Both the position numbers and the translations under genes were made by a program. A stretch of DNA of 41,148 nt from Prochlorococcus sp. AG-347-N23 (GTDB lineage Bacteria; Cyanobacteriota; Cyanobacteriia; PCC-6307; Cyanobiaceae): assembly GCA_003281125.1 (NCBI GenBank), contig QCCW01000007.1, positions 1 to 41,148 on the forward strand, in the 5' to 3' direction. The notes under the pieces were generated by a model. It did not search any database and was not told where the DNA came from. It saw only the letters and a list, made by a program, of their open reading frames with translations. How positions within the stretch are numbered: position 1 is the stretch's first letter; each line of letters begins with the position of its first letter. Positions 24,532 through 35,159 of this stretch are shown here, in pieces.

Positions 24532-25674
24532 GTGATAGGGTTCATTTCTGAAAAATTACTTATCCCGATTCTAGATTTTTTCTACGGCTTAGTTCCTAGT
24601 TACGGCTTGGCTATTGTTGCATTAACAGTAGTGATTAGGATTGCACTTTTCCCTTTAAGTGCTGGGTCCATTAGAAGCGCAAGAAGGATGAAAATTGCGC
24701 AGCCAGTAATGCAAAAAAGGCAGGCAGAAATCAAATCTAAGTTCTCAGGTGATCCAAAGAAACAGCAAGAAGAGCTGGGGAAACTAATGAATGAGTTTGG
24801 CAGTCCTCTTGCGGGTTGCCTTCCACTAATTGTACAAATGCCTGTCTTATTTGCATTGTTTGCAACCCTTAGGGGCTCACCATTTGCTGATGTTCCTTAC
24901 AATATAAATCTTAAAGTTGTCCCTCAAGATCAAATTGCTGCCATTGATCCAAAACCTTATAAATCCCCAAGACACTCAATTTTTATTACAGAAAAATCAC
25001 ATTTCCCTGTAATAGCTTCCATTCCTAATGGAACAAAATTAGGAACAGAAGAATCCATAAAAATAAATTTGCAAACAACCAATGGTAATAGCTACTCAGA
25101 TGTTTTATCCAAATATGATAATGGATCAAATTTCCTCCCTACTTGGAAGGTATCAAAAGGTTCTGAAAATATAAAAGTCTCACAAGATGGCACAGTAACT
25201 GCGATTAAACCTGGCGATGCAACAATTGAAGCTAAAATACCAGGTCTAGCAGCAAAAAGTGGTTTTCTTTTTATAAAAGCTCTCGGTCAAGTTGGTTTTT
25301 ATGTCGATGGTGCAATTAATTGGGATATTGCTACGCTAGTTGCTGCTTTTGGATTAACCTTACTTCTCTCTCAAGTTTTATCCAGTCAGGGTATGCCTGC
25401 GAATCCACAGCAATCAACAGCCAACAAAATCACACCAGTCATGATTACTGGAATGTTTCTGTTTTTCCCACTACCAGCAGGGGTTTTACTATATATGGTT
25501 GTTGCAAATATATTTCAGGCATTTCAGACCTTCCTTCTTAATAAAGAAGCTCTTCCTGAAAATCTACAGAAAATTCTGGATCAACAATTATTGGCAAAGG
25601 ATCAAGTAATAACAACCTCCTCTTCAACAATTTCAGAGAAAAGACTGCCTTTTGAACCCAACAGTAAAAAATAG
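24532..25674 (+). CDS. yidC: Membrane protein insertase YidC/Oxa1
   Basis: Inserts membrane proteins, including photosynthetic ones, into the inner and thylakoid membranes. The start is GTG at 24532. The 380-residue protein has a first helix (about 20-40), the basic cytoplasmic hairpin ([19 protein letters not shown] onward), a helix at about 92-112 and later helices near 265-285 and 300-335. Between helices, residues about 125-255 form an exported insert. Part of it (about 200-240: TWKVSKG...[19 protein letters not shown]) looks like a BIG2 immunoglobulin-like repeat. Downstream of the rpmH-rnpA block, the classical place. Confidence 0.96.
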   Translation: MIGFISEKLLIPILDFFYGLVPSYGLAIVALTVVIRIALFPLSAGSIRSARRMKIAQPVMQKRQAEIKSKFSGDPKKQQEELGKLMNEFGSPLAGCLPLIVQMPVLFALFATLRGSPFADVPYNINLKVVPQDQIAAIDPKPYKSPRHSIFITEKSHFPVIASIPNGTKLGTEESIKINLQTTNGNSYSDVLSKYDNGSNFLPTWKVSKGSENIKVSQDGTVTAIKPGDATIEAKIPGLAAKSGFLFIKALGQVGFYVDGAINWDIATLVAAFGLTLLLSQVLSSQGMPANPQQSTANKITPVMITGMFLFFPLPAGVLLYMVVANIFQAFQTFLLNKEALPENLQKILDQQLLAKDQVITTSSSTISEKRLPFEPNSKK

Positions 25675-25686
25675 TTTTAATCTTAA

Positions 25687-27156
25687 ATGATAAATTCTTG
25701 GTGTAGAAATTTAGAATTACTTATAAAATCAAGAACTTCATTAATTTGGATAAGGACTAAAGAAGAGGAAAGATTAGAAAAGCTAATAAATTTTTCTTGT
25801 AAAAAAATAAATATAAAAAGATTTGTTCGCTGGGATTGTGTTAATGGTATTAAAGGATTAATAAATGAAAATGGGAAATTTTCTAACAATCCTTTAGGAG
25901 TGCTTAATTGGCTTAAGGAACAAAATTCTGAGGTTCCAACAGTTTTATTAGTTAAAGATTTTCATAAATTTTATGATGATCCATCTATTAACAGAACTAT
26001 TAAAGAACTTTCTTCAGGGCTTAAGGAAACCAGTCATAATTTGATTATTTGTTCTCATATATTTCCATCATCAGAAGAGCTAGATGACTTAATGACAATA
26101 ATAGACTTACCTCTACCTGATCAAAAAGAATTGAAAAATCTAATAAAAAAAATTGCTTTCAACACCAATTCAAATCTTGAGGAACAAGACTTAAATGAAC
26201 TTTGTTTAGCTTCAAGTGGGTTAACTGAAATAAAAGTAAAGCAAGTCACGGCGAAGGCCCTTGCTCAAAGAGGAAAAATAAGTAAAGAGGATATTAAAGA
26301 TATTCTTGAAGAGAAAAAACAAGTTATCGCCAGAAGTGAAATTTTAGAATTTTTTGAAGCCAAATCAAGTCAAGATGATATTGGTGGTTTAAATGTTTTA
26401 AAAGTTTGGCTTAATCAGAGATATAGGGCCTTTTCAAAAGAAGCAAGAGATTATGGACTACCTATTCCCAAGGGAGTCTTACTTGTTGGAGCACAAGGAA
26501 CAGGGAAATCACTTACCGCAAAATCAATTTCTAAAAGTTGGTCAATGCCACTTCTTAGGTTAGATGTGGGAAGACTTTTTTCTAGCCTTGTTGGCTCAAG
26601 CGAAGCAAGAACAAGAGAAACGATATCAAGAGCTGAGGCCATGTCACCTTGTATTCTTTGGATAGATGAAATTGATAAAGGCTTTGGAGGTGATGCTAGA
26701 AGTGATGGAGGGACGAGTCAGAGGGTTTTAGCAAGTTTGTTAACTTGGATGGCTGAAAAAGAATCCACCGTATTTGTTATTGCCACAGCTAATGCAATAG
26801 ATAAACTTCCTGCTGAATTATTAAGGAAAGGTAGATTTGATGAGATTTTTTTTCTTGATTTACCAAATTCTGAAGAAAGATTAAGTATTCTGGATTTGCA
26901 CTTAAAAAAAAGAAGACCAAGTTATAGTTTCCCTCTCACTACTATCATCGACAGAACAGATGGATTTTCAGGGGCAGAACTTGAACAAGCAGTAATTGAG
27001 GGAATGCACATTTCATTCTCAGAAAATAGAGAACTTATGGAGAAAGATTTAATAAAAGCAGTTTCTGAATTAGTTCCTCTATCCAGAACAGCTAAAGAGC
27101 AAATGGATTTACTAAAAGAATGGTCATCTACAGGGAGGGCTAGGTGTGCATCATAA
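25687..27156 (+). CDS. ycf46: Ycf46-type AAA ATPase
   Basis: A 489-residue AAA protein. Residues 1-200 form a degenerate N-terminal domain; the AAA module has Walker A GAQGTGKS (268-275), Walker B ILWIDEIDKG (Asp327-Glu328), sensor-1 FVIATANA and an arginine-finger-like RKGRFDEIFF. Ycf46 is conserved from cyanobacteria to plastids and has been linked to carbon or inorganic-carbon response in cyanobacteria; its exact substrate is not settled. It starts 12 bases after yidC ends. Confidence 0.92.
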   Translation: MINSWCRNLELLIKSRTSLIWIRTKEEERLEKLINFSCKKINIKRFVRWDCVNGIKGLINENGKFSNNPLGVLNWLKEQNSEVPTVLLVKDFHKFYDDPSINRTIKELSSGLKETSHNLIICSHIFPSSEELDDLMTIIDLPLPDQKELKNLIKKIAFNTNSNLEEQDLNELCLASSGLTEIKVKQVTAKALAQRGKISKEDIKDILEEKKQVIARSEILEFFEAKSSQDDIGGLNVLKVWLNQRYRAFSKEARDYGLPIPKGVLLVGAQGTGKSLTAKSISKSWSMPLLRLDVGRLFSSLVGSSEARTRETISRAEAMSPCILWIDEIDKGFGGDARSDGGTSQRVLASLLTWMAEKESTVFVIATANAIDKLPAELLRKGRFDEIFFLDLPNSEERLSILDLHLKKRRPSYSFPLTTIIDRTDGFSGAELEQAVIEGMHISFSENRELMEKDLIKAVSELVPLSRTAKEQMDLLKEWSSTGRARCAS

Positions 27157-27279
27157 ATAAAATTTAATTCGCTAAAAATATTACATAAGTTAGAAATCAT
27201 TAATTAAGTTAATTTTTCATCAAAAATCCAAAATAATGTATAGATATTAACTATCTTAATTAAGGTATAAAAAAAAAGA

Positions 27280-28557
27280 GTGTTAGATCAAAAATTAATA
27301 AGAGAAAATCCAACGACTGTTGAAGAGAATTTATCCTTAAGAGGAAAAGTTTATAAAATATCTCACATTCACGAATCATTAATTAAAAAAAAAGAAATTG
27401 ATATGGAAATATCAAGCCTTCAATCCGAAAGTAAAAAATTAAGTAAATTAATAGGTCAAGTAATTGCAAAATCACAAAAGTCCAATTCACAAGAAATAAA
27501 TGATTTGAAGAAAAGGGGAAACGAATACAGAATTAAAATTTCTGAACTTGAAGAGAAACAAAGAATACTAGATAAACAAGTAAATGAAGAGATATCTAAC
27601 TTACCAAATTTTCCTAGCAAATATGCACCTTTTGGGAAAGATGAGAGTGATAATGTACAAATAAAAACTTGGGGAGACCCTCTCATTCAGGAAAATATTA
27701 AATCACACTGGGAAATAGGAGAATGTCTTAATATTTTTGACTCCGTAAAATCAACAAAAATATCAAAAAGTCGTTTTATCACTCTTATTGGTAATGGTGC
27801 GAGATTAGAGAGGGCATTGATTAATTTCATGCTCGATATGCATATTAAAAATGGTTATTTAGAGTTAATGCCTCCAGCTTTAGTAAATTCAGAAAGTCTA
27901 AAGGGATCTGGACAATTACCAAAATTTTCAAATGAAAGTTTTAATTGTTCTAATGACGATTTATGGCTTTCACCTACAGCCGAAGTTCCACTCACTGCTT
28001 TTCATAGAAATGAGATTATTGATCCTAAGAAATTACCTATAAAGTATGTTGCATATAGTCCATGTTTCAGAAGAGAAGCTGGAAGTTATGGAAGGGATAC
28101 AAAGGGCTTAATACGACTTCATCAATTTAATAAGGTTGAGCTTTATTGGTTTTGTGATCCAAGTAAATCATTAGAGGCTCATGAAAAGATTACTTCTGAT
28201 GCAGAAAGCATTTTAAAAAAGCTCAACTTGCCCTACAGATTAGTGGATATTTGCACTGGAGACCTAGGTTTTTCTTCTAGTAGAACTTTTGATCTCGAAG
28301 TCTGGCTCCCCAGTAGCAAATGTTATAGAGAAATTTCAAGTTGCAGTAATTGCTTAGACTTTCAAGCACGTAGATCATCAATAAGATCAAAAATTGATAA
28401 AAAAAATATATATTTACACACCTTAAACGGTAGTGGTCTTGCTATTGGAAGAACAATGGCCGCGATTCTTGAGAATGGCCAACAGACTGATGGTAGCGTT
28501 AGGATTCCAGATGCTCTGGTTCCATATTTTGGATCAAATTTCCTAAAAACTGCTTAA
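27280..28557 (+). CDS. serS: Seryl-tRNA synthetase
   Basis: Charges tRNA-Ser (and Sec) with serine. The 425-residue protein starts at GTG 27280. It has the long N-terminal coiled coil (about 30-100) that grips the tRNA variable arm. Class II motif 2 is [21 protein letters not shown], and motif 3 is [17 protein letters not shown]. The TAEVPLT segment recognises the serine. Length is normal. It likely begins a run that continues into rseP ten bases later. Confidence 0.98.
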   Translation: MLDQKLIRENPTTVEENLSLRGKVYKISHIHESLIKKKEIDMEISSLQSESKKLSKLIGQVIAKSQKSNSQEINDLKKRGNEYRIKISELEEKQRILDKQVNEEISNLPNFPSKYAPFGKDESDNVQIKTWGDPLIQENIKSHWEIGECLNIFDSVKSTKISKSRFITLIGNGARLERALINFMLDMHIKNGYLELMPPALVNSESLKGSGQLPKFSNESFNCSNDDLWLSPTAEVPLTAFHRNEIIDPKKLPIKYVAYSPCFRREAGSYGRDTKGLIRLHQFNKVELYWFCDPSKSLEAHEKITSDAESILKKLNLPYRLVDICTGDLGFSSSRTFDLEVWLPSSKCYREISSCSNCLDFQARRSSIRSKIDKKNIYLHTLNGSGLAIGRTMAAILENGQQTDGSVRIPDALVPYFGSNFLKTA

Positions 28558-28566
28558 TATAAAAAG

Positions 28567-29646
28567 ATGAATGTTTTAACCTCAATAACAGTACTTGGAT
28601 TTCTCATTTTTTTTCATGAGATGGGGCATTTTCTTGCAGCAATTTTACAAGGAATTTATGTTGATGGATTCTCAATTGGCTTTGGACCCTCAATAATTAA
28701 AAAAAAATATAAGGATATCACATATTCATTTAGAGCCTTTCCTCTAGGGGGCTTTGTTTCCTTCCCCGATGAAGAGTTAAATAATATTGACCCTAAAGAT
28801 CCAAATCTTTTAAAAAATAGGCCAATAATTCAAAGAGTTATTGTCATCTCCGCTGGAGTATTAGCCAACTTAATTCTCGCTTATTTTATTTTAATTATAA
28901 ACGTTACTACCATAGGGATTCCTTATGATCCAGAACCAGGAATTTTAGTTTTAGCTACACAGCCTGAGAATGCTGCTTTTAAAGCTGGCTTAGAGCCAGG
29001 AGATAAAATATTAAAAATAAAAGAAAGTTCCTTAGGAATTGGCGATCAAGCTGTTTCAACTTTAGTTAAAGAAATACAAAATTCATCAGACAACCCAGTT
29101 GCAATAACAATTGAGAGAAATGGAACTTTTAAAAATTTAACTTTGATACCCAAAAATGTTAAAGGGAAAGGGACAATAGGTGCTCAATTGCAGCCAAATG
29201 TTAGAAAAGAAACAAAAAAAATTAAAAACGTTTTTGTAATTTTTAAATACGTTAATAATGAATTTTCATCACTTTTGGTAAAAACAATTCAAGGTTATAA
29301 AGGATTAATAACAAATTTCTCTTCAACAGCTCAACAATTAAGTGGACCAGTCAAAATTGTTGAAATCGGAGCCCAACTATCTCAACAAGGTGGAACAGGA
29401 ATATTATTATTTGCGGCTTTAATTTCTATTAATTTAGCGGTACTGAATTCATTGCCTCTACCACTATTAGATGGAGGACAACTTGTTTTTACATTAATTG
29501 AAGGGTTAAGGGGAAAACCTGTCCCAGTCAAAGTACAAATGGTTGTTACACAGTCTAGTTTTTTTCTTCTGGTTGGTTTAAGTGTGCTACTTATTATTAG
29601 AGATACTAGTCAGCTTTTGGTAGTGCAAAAATTCCTGAACCAATGA
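28567..29646 (+). CDS. rseP: Site-2 protease RseP (M50 family)
   Basis: An intramembrane zinc metalloprotease that releases regulators by cutting membrane proteins. The zinc motif HEMGH is His17-Glu18-His21 in the first helix (FFHEMGHFLAA). A PDZ-like domain follows (about 115-180: PENAAFKAGLEPGDKILKI), and the C-terminal LPLPLLDGGQLVF provides the third zinc ligand. The 359-residue length is normal. It starts ten bases after serS. Confidence 0.95.
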   Translation: MNVLTSITVLGFLIFFHEMGHFLAAILQGIYVDGFSIGFGPSIIKKKYKDITYSFRAFPLGGFVSFPDEELNNIDPKDPNLLKNRPIIQRVIVISAGVLANLILAYFILIINVTTIGIPYDPEPGILVLATQPENAAFKAGLEPGDKILKIKESSLGIGDQAVSTLVKEIQNSSDNPVAITIERNGTFKNLTLIPKNVKGKGTIGAQLQPNVRKETKKIKNVFVIFKYVNNEFSSLLVKTIQGYKGLITNFSSTAQQLSGPVKIVEIGAQLSQQGGTGILLFAALISINLAVLNSLPLPLLDGGQLVFTLIEGLRGKPVPVKVQMVVTQSSFFLLVGLSVLLIIRDTSQLLVVQKFLNQ

Positions 29647-29709
29647 AAAAGTTTTAAAAATCGATAGATAAGCTGTTAATATATTAGATAGTTTTAAAAA
29701 TTCTGATAA

Positions 29710-30012
29710 ATGGCAAAAAAGTCCATGATTGCGAGAGAGGTCAAACGCAAAAAGCTTGTAAAGAAATACGCTGCAAAAAGAAAATCATTATTAGATAAAT
29801 TCAATGCTGCAAAAGATCCAATGGAAAGACTAGAAATTCATAGAAAGATTCAAGCTTTGCCAAGAAACTCTGCTCCAAATAGGGTTAGAAATAGATGTTG
29901 GGCAACAGGTAAACCTAGGGGGGTTTACAGAGACTTTGGTCTTTGCAGAAATCAGTTAAGGCAAAGAGCTCATAATGGGGAACTTCCCGGGGTAGTTAAA
30001 TCAAGTTGGTAG
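29710..30012 (+). CDS. rpsN: 30S ribosomal protein S14
   Basis: A 100-residue basic ribosomal protein with [20 protein letters not shown] at the start and the core [21 protein letters not shown] followed by [18 protein letters not shown]. The paired CxxC zinc motifs of the short S14 are absent, so this is the longer zinc-free type found in cyanobacteria. The 171-base spacer after it contains nothing I can assign apart from an AT-rich leader to pnp. Confidence 0.98.
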   Translation: MAKKSMIAREVKRKKLVKKYAAKRKSLLDKFNAAKDPMERLEIHRKIQALPRNSAPNRVRNRCWATGKPRGVYRDFGLCRNQLRQRAHNGELPGVVKSSW

Positions 30013-30183
30013 CATATTTTTTTATTTAAATATTATATTTTCACAAGTAAAAATGATATTTAAATGAATTAGTAATCATTTTAAGGACATTTTTAAGAAA
30101 TTTTATAGCTTATCTAAATAATTTACTCAATATGTCCCTATAAAATGTAAGAATAAATTATGTATAGATTTATAATTTAAAAA

Positions 30184-32349
30184 GTGGAAGGACAAAATAA
30201 GTCGATCACGTTTGACGGACGAGAGATACGACTAACTACAGGACTATATGCTCCTCAAGCAAATGGATCAGTAATGATTGAGTGTGGTGACACTTCTTTA
30301 TTAGTTACAGCAACAAAAACAATTAAGAAAGAAGTTGCAGATTTTTTACCTCTCATATGCGACTACGAGGAAAAACTTTATGCTGCAGGGAGAATTCCAG
30401 GTGGTTTTATGAGGAGAGAAGGTCGCCCTCCAGAAAGAGCGACTTTAATTTCAAGATTGATTGATAGGCCAATGAGGCCCCTTTTCCCTTCATGGATGCG
30501 AGACGAGATACAAATAGTTGCCTCTTGCCTTTCTTTAGATGAAAGGGTTCCAGCAGATGTTTTAGCTGTTACTGGAGCTTCAATAGCAACTTTACTTGGC
30601 GAGATCCCATTTTATGGACCAATGGCAGCAGTTAGAGTTGGGCTCATAGGAGATGATTTTATCTTAAACCCAAGCTATAGAGAAATGGAGAAAGGAGATT
30701 TAGACATTGTTGTTGCAGGATCACCTGATGGTATTGTCATGATTGAAGCAGGTGCCAACCAACTATCAGAGCAAGATACTATTGAAGCTATAGATTTTGG
30801 TTATGAGGCAGTAACTGAACTAATTAAATCTCAAGAAGATTTACTAAAAGATTTAGGTATAAAACAGATTAAGCCATCTGCGCCGGAAGAAGATAAAACA
30901 TTGCCCTCTTATTTAGAGAAGAATTGTAAAAAAGATATTGAGTTGGTTTTAAAGAAATTTGATCAATCCAAAGATGAGAGAGATTTAGAACTCGAAAAAA
31001 TAAAAGTTGAAACTCAAGGTAAAATTGAATCTTTGAAAGATGATAATGAGATAAAAGTTCTTCTTTCGGAGAATGACAAGTTGTTAAGTGCCGATTTCAA
31101 AAAACTTACTAAGAAATTAATGAGATCCCAAATCATTAATGATGGCAAAAGAGTTGATGGCCGTGAATTAGATGAAGTGAGAAAAATTTCAGCATCTGCT
31201 GGGGTACTTCCAAAAAGGGTTCATGGCTCAGCTTTATTTCAAAGAGGTTTGACTCAAGTCTTATCAACGACAACTTTGGGAACTCCTAGTGACGCCCAGG
31301 AAATGGACGACCTCAATCCAAGTACTGAAAAAACTTATCTGCATCACTATAATTTTCCACCTTATTCAGTTGGGGAAACCAGGCCAATGAGAACCCCTGG
31401 TAGAAGAGAAATTGGACATGGAGCTTTAGCAGAGAGAGCAATAATTCCTGTGCTACCTGGTAAAGAAAAATTTCCATATGTTTTAAGAGTTGTTAGCGAA
31501 GTTTTAAGTTCAAACGGATCAACTTCCATGGGTTCTGTATGTGGGAGTACACTTTCGTTATTAGATGCAGGAGTTCCTCTAAAAGCCCTTGTAAGTGGAA
31601 CAGCTATGGGATTAATTAAAGAAGGTAAGGAAGTACGTATCCTCACGGATATACAGGGCATAGAGGACTTTCTTGGGGACATGGACTTTAAAGTCGCTGG
31701 TACTGAAAAGGGAATAACAGCATTACAAATGGATATGAAAATTACAGGTTTGTCGGTTTCTGTTATTTCTGATGCAATCAAAAAAGCTCGTCCTGCAAGA
31801 TTACATATCTTAGAAAGAATGCAAGAAGCAATAGATAAACCACAAGAAACTTTATCTCCCCACGCACCAAGACTTTTAAGCTTTAGGATTGATCCAGAGC
31901 TTATAGGGACAGTTATTGGACCTGGAGGAAGAACCATTAAAGGAATTACCGAAAGAACAAATACAAAAATCGATATTGAAGATGGAGGAATTGTTACCAT
32001 CGCATCGCATGATGGCGCTGCGGCTGAAGAAGCTCAGAAGATAATAGAAGGATTAACTAGAAAAGTGCACGAAGGTGAAATTTTCACTGGAGTTGTCACA
32101 CGAATAATTCCTATTGGGGCATTTGTTGAAATTCTCCCAGGTAAAGAGGGAATGGTTCACATATCACAACTATCTGAAGCGAGAGTAGAGAGGGTTGAAG
32201 ATGTTGTTAGGCAAGGTGATGAAGTAACTGTAAGGGTTCGAGAAATTGACAGTAGAGGAAGGATAAATCTTACTTTGAGAGGAGTCTCACAAAATGGTGG
32301 ATTGTCCTATCCTGAACCAACACCTACACCAGTTGCACCTTTAAACTAG
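30184..32349 (+). CDS. pnp: Polyribonucleotide nucleotidyltransferase (PNPase)
   Basis: A phosphorolytic 3'-5' exoribonuclease that degrades mRNA and edits RNA tails. The start is GTG 30184. The 721-residue protein shows two RNase PH domains (about 8-230 and 315-545) with [22 protein letters not shown] and [18 protein letters not shown] domain contains the GPGG loop at 579-582, and an S1 domain (about 618-690, [20 protein letters not shown]) is followed by a short Pro-rich tail. All parts are intact. It converges on cysQ with four bases between stops. Confidence 0.98.
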   Translation: MEGQNKSITFDGREIRLTTGLYAPQANGSVMIECGDTSLLVTATKTIKKEVADFLPLICDYEEKLYAAGRIPGGFMRREGRPPERATLISRLIDRPMRPLFPSWMRDEIQIVASCLSLDERVPADVLAVTGASIATLLGEIPFYGPMAAVRVGLIGDDFILNPSYREMEKGDLDIVVAGSPDGIVMIEAGANQLSEQDTIEAIDFGYEAVTELIKSQEDLLKDLGIKQIKPSAPEEDKTLPSYLEKNCKKDIELVLKKFDQSKDERDLELEKIKVETQGKIESLKDDNEIKVLLSENDKLLSADFKKLTKKLMRSQIINDGKRVDGRELDEVRKISASAGVLPKRVHGSALFQRGLTQVLSTTTLGTPSDAQEMDDLNPSTEKTYLHHYNFPPYSVGETRPMRTPGRREIGHGALAERAIIPVLPGKEKFPYVLRVVSEVLSSNGSTSMGSVCGSTLSLLDAGVPLKALVSGTAMGLIKEGKEVRILTDIQGIEDFLGDMDFKVAGTEKGITALQMDMKITGLSVSVISDAIKKARPARLHILERMQEAIDKPQETLSPHAPRLLSFRIDPELIGTVIGPGGRTIKGITERTNTKIDIEDGGIVTIASHDGAAAEEAQKIIEGLTRKVHEGEIFTGVVTRIIPIGAFVEILPGKEGMVHISQLSEARVERVEDVVRQGDEVTVRVREIDSRGRINLTLRGVSQNGGLSYPEPTPTPVAPLN

Positions 32350-32353
32350 TAGT

Positions 32354-33250
32354 CTAAGGATAAATATTGTATTCTTGAATAATTTCTTTTACTTGCGAAC
32401 AGATGCTTTTATGATTCTTCTTATTATTAGAGGCAATTATTATTCCTGAATGTTTTAGATCATTTCTGCCATATATCAAATCTTCATTATCAATATTTGT
32501 TATTGATCCTCCAGCCGCTTTTAAAATAGCTTCTGGTGCAGCAAAATCCCAATCTTTTGGAGCACTTTTGCCGGGCAAACTCAATGAAATATAAATATCA
32601 CTTTCTCCTCTAACAATTGAAGCAACCTTACAACCTATACTACCCATTACAATAGTTTTGTTAAAATTAATCTTTTCAATTAAATTCTTTAATTTTTCAT
32701 TTCTATTGTTTTTACTTGTAACTATAGTCATTTCTCTAAGACTATTTGTTTTAGATAAATTTTGTTTTCGAATACTTCCATCTCTTTTCTCACACCAAAG
32801 TTTTTCTCCATAAGAAATCCATAATTCATCTTTTTCTGGGATAAGTACAACCCCGATACATGGCCTTCCTTTATAGTTCAAGGCTAAATGCATTGCATAA
32901 TTTTGTGTTCCTTGAATAAAATCTTTAGTTCCGTCTAGAGGATCTAGAACCCAAAGCCAGTCAAAATTATTAGGATAATTAGATTCTATTTTGAAATTTT
33001 CTTCGCTCAAGATCTCCCAATTAGTATCTTGATATTTTTGATTTATTCTGTTAATAATTAATTCGTTTACTTCTAAATCAGCTAATGTTACGGGGTCATC
33101 ATTATTTTTATTTTTAAGAATTTTATTTTTTTGTTCTATTTTTTTAATACTATTGGCATAGAACATAATGATATCTGAAGCTTCCCAACTAAAACTTCTC
33201 AGATTATCTATTAGATTATTAATTTCTACACCGAAAGGTAATTTAATCAC
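32354..33250 (-). CDS. cysQ: 3'(2'),5'-bisphosphate nucleotidase CysQ
   Basis: Hydrolyses 3'-phosphoadenosine 5'-phosphate to AMP, clearing a by-product of sulfate assimilation. The 298-residue IMPase-superfamily protein has the metal-site residues Glu83/Glu84 in LSEENF, Asp103 and Asp106 in DPLDGTKDF (103-111), and the WDFAAPEAILKAAGG segment near 238-252. The start is a GTG at 33250; only three bases separate it from the divergent rsmI ATG, so the two 5' regions lie inside each other's coding sequences. Confidence 0.9.
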   Translation of the reverse strand: MIKLPFGVEINNLIDNLRSFSWEASDIIMFYANSIKKIEQKNKILKNKNNDDPVTLADLEVNELIINRINQKYQDTNWEILSEENFKIESNYPNNFDWLWVLDPLDGTKDFIQGTQNYAMHLALNYKGRPCIGVVLIPEKDELWISYGEKLWCEKRDGSIRKQNLSKTNSLREMTIVTSKNNRNEKLKNLIEKINFNKTIVMGSIGCKVASIVRGESDIYISLSLPGKSAPKDWDFAAPEAILKAAGGSITNIDNEDLIYGRNDLKHSGIIIASNNKKNHKSICSQVKEIIQEYNIYP

Positions 33251-33253
33251 TTA

Positions 33254-34117
33254 ATGAAAAATATATCCTTATTATCCCATAGAAAAGAAGAACCTGAGCA
33301 AGGGATTTTATATTTAGTGGGAACACCGATTGGAAATTTAAATGATATCTCCCCTAGAGCGATCAATATTCTTGCTAATGTTTCTTTAATTGCTTGCGAA
33401 GACACAAGACAAACAAGAAAAATAATGAACAAATTTAATATTTCTAATCATCTAGTTAGCTTTAATAAAGAAAATTCTTTAAAAAAAATTCCGAAGTTAA
33501 TTAATGATCTAAAAGCAGGAAAGTCAATTGCGCTTGTGAGTGATGCAGGAATGCCAGGAATTTGTGATCCAGGGGAAAAGATAGTTTTTCATGCCAAATC
33601 TAAAGGATATGATGTTGTTTGTATTCCAGGTGCTTGTGCAGCAATAACAGCTCTCGTCTCAAGTGGAATGCCATCTTCTAAATTTATATTCGAAGGTTTC
33701 CTTCCTAAAAAAAAAGTTGATAGAGAGAAAATTCTTTTTGAAATTAGTAAGAATCAGAAAACAACCATAGTTTATGAATCCCCCCATCGTCTTAAGAAAT
33801 TATTGAGAGAATTATTGGATTTTTGCGGCGGTGAAAGGGAAATTTTTATAGCAAGAGAATTAACTAAGAAATTTGAAGAACATGTCTCTTATAAGATTGA
33901 TAGTGCAATAGAATTTTTCAAAGAAAAAGAAGTAATTGGAGAGATAACAATAGTTATAAAAGGAATTCACAAAAAGGATAATGAAGAAATTAGTGAGTCA
34001 GATTTAAAAAAGGATCTTAATGAATTAACTAATGCAGGTTTAAGTTCATCAGCAGCTTCAAAGTATTTAGCAAAAAAATATGGCATTAAAAAAGGTATAA
34101 TTTATAATTTAAATTGA
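33254..34117 (+). CDS. rsmI: 16S rRNA 2'-O-methyltransferase RsmI
   Basis: Methylates the 2'-OH of C1402 in 16S rRNA, using SAM. The 287-residue protein has the family motifs ILYLVGTPIGNLNDIS (about 18-33), LVSDAGMPGICDPGE and VIGEITIVIKG, typical of RsmI/YraL. The ATG at 33254 lies three bases beyond the start of the divergent cysQ gene. A small membrane protein follows on the same strand. Confidence 0.95.
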   Translation: MKNISLLSHRKEEPEQGILYLVGTPIGNLNDISPRAINILANVSLIACEDTRQTRKIMNKFNISNHLVSFNKENSLKKIPKLINDLKAGKSIALVSDAGMPGICDPGEKIVFHAKSKGYDVVCIPGACAAITALVSSGMPSSKFIFEGFLPKKKVDREKILFEISKNQKTTIVYESPHRLKKLLRELLDFCGGEREIFIARELTKKFEEHVSYKIDSAIEFFKEKEVIGEITIVIKGIHKKDNEEISESDLKKDLNELTNAGLSSSAASKYLAKKYGIKKGIIYNLN

Positions 34118-34138
34118 GTTAAAAATTTAGTTAAATAA

Positions 34139-34378
34139 ATGTCAGTTATTTTAAAAAAGATAATTTTTGCATTTACTTTTAATTCTTGTTTATTCCTTTT
34201 ATTAATAATTGGAATACAAAATAGCTCAAATAAAAGTAAGGTAAACTTTTTAATAAATGAGACGGTTAAATTACCAATAAGTTTTATTATTGGTTCAAGT
34301 TTTATTGGCGGTTCTTTAATAGGAAGTTTTTTTAATATTAATATAAGCAAGAATAGGCAATATATTAAAGAGCAATAA
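34139..34378 (+). CDS. Small two-helix membrane protein, LapA-like
   Basis: A 79-residue protein with two hydrophobic helices (about 6-25 and 47-68) and short polar ends, resembling the LapA/DUF1049 family of small inner-membrane proteins. The NSSNKSKVNFLINETVKLP linker between helices fits that family. Function unknown here. It follows rsmI by 21 bases and overlaps the end of the converging HTH gene by 14 bases. Confidence 0.7.
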   Translation: MSVILKKIIFAFTFNSCLFLLLIIGIQNSSNKSKVNFLINETVKLPISFIIGSSFIGGSLIGSFFNINISKNRQYIKEQ

Positions 34379-35048
34379 GTTTCTCAGCACTAACAATCCT
34401 CGATATTCCTCTTGAAATTAGTATTGGAGAGACAATTCTAAATACATCTGTATTAGGGACCTTAATCACTTTTTGTTCCTTTCGACAAGCTCTTTTTGCT
34501 AACTTTAAATCGAAATGTATTTCTATTGTTTTTCTTTGTAAGTCTTCATTTGGGAGGAATTCCCATTCCGGATAATCCTTCAATAACTTTATTTCTAATT
34601 CAATATTTTTATCAACAACCATATAAACAGTTTTAGGAAAATCAATTTCTTGAATAGGGATAGAGGAAAACTCTTTGCGAGAAACATTTTCTATTTCGAA
34701 ATGCAAGGGAGAAATCTCTATAAATTCTGAACTCGAGAAATTATTATTCTCTAATTGATTAGCAGGCAAATTTAGATCATCACTTAATTCATTTTTAGAA
34801 ATCTTGTCTTCAGAATCAAAATCTTTTTTTTTCTTTTTATCCTTTTCTAAAAAAGTATTAAATTCATCAACATTTTTATTCTTTTCAAGTAGGTCCTTAT
34901 ATATTATTTCACCAAGATTCTTCTTCAAGTTTCTTGATATGGTAAGTGTTGTACAATTAAAAACTTTAGATAATTCATCAATAGTTTTACCATTTTTAAA
35001 ATATTCAGTTATTTCACCTTTTTGTTTTTCTGAAAGTCTTTTAGCCAA
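34365..35048 (-). CDS. HTH-containing protein of unknown function
   Basis: A 227-residue protein. Residues about 5-45 (LSEKQKGEITEYFKNGKTIDELSKVFNC) form a resolvase/transposase-like helix-turn-helix. A charged low-complexity linker follows (KDKKKKKDFDSEDK, about 68-95), then a C-terminal domain of its own (about 130-227, ending SRGISRIVSAEKLIAL). I know similar proteins only as conserved cyanobacterial hypotheticals. It may regulate genes; there is no adjacent target to suggest which. Confidence 0.75.
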   Translation of the reverse strand: MAKRLSEKQKGEITEYFKNGKTIDELSKVFNCTTLTISRNLKKNLGEIIYKDLLEKNKNVDEFNTFLEKDKKKKKDFDSEDKISKNELSDDLNLPANQLENNNFSSSEFIEISPLHFEIENVSRKEFSSIPIQEIDFPKTVYMVVDKNIELEIKLLKDYPEWEFLPNEDLQRKTIEIHFDLKLAKRACRKEQKVIKVPNTDVFRIVSPILISRGISRIVSAEKLIAL

Positions 35049-35159
35049 ATCTTAATTATGTCCTTTTCAAATTTTACAATAATTTAGAAAAAAGAAATAT
35101 ACAACCATAAATAAAAATTTAAAACTAATAAATATTATAATGAATTTAATTTAAAAAAT

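Noticed and set aside
31362-32000. 212-codon open frame antisense to pnp
   Set aside because: Lies fully inside a well-supported gene; the composition mirrors PNPase codons and no domain is recognisable.
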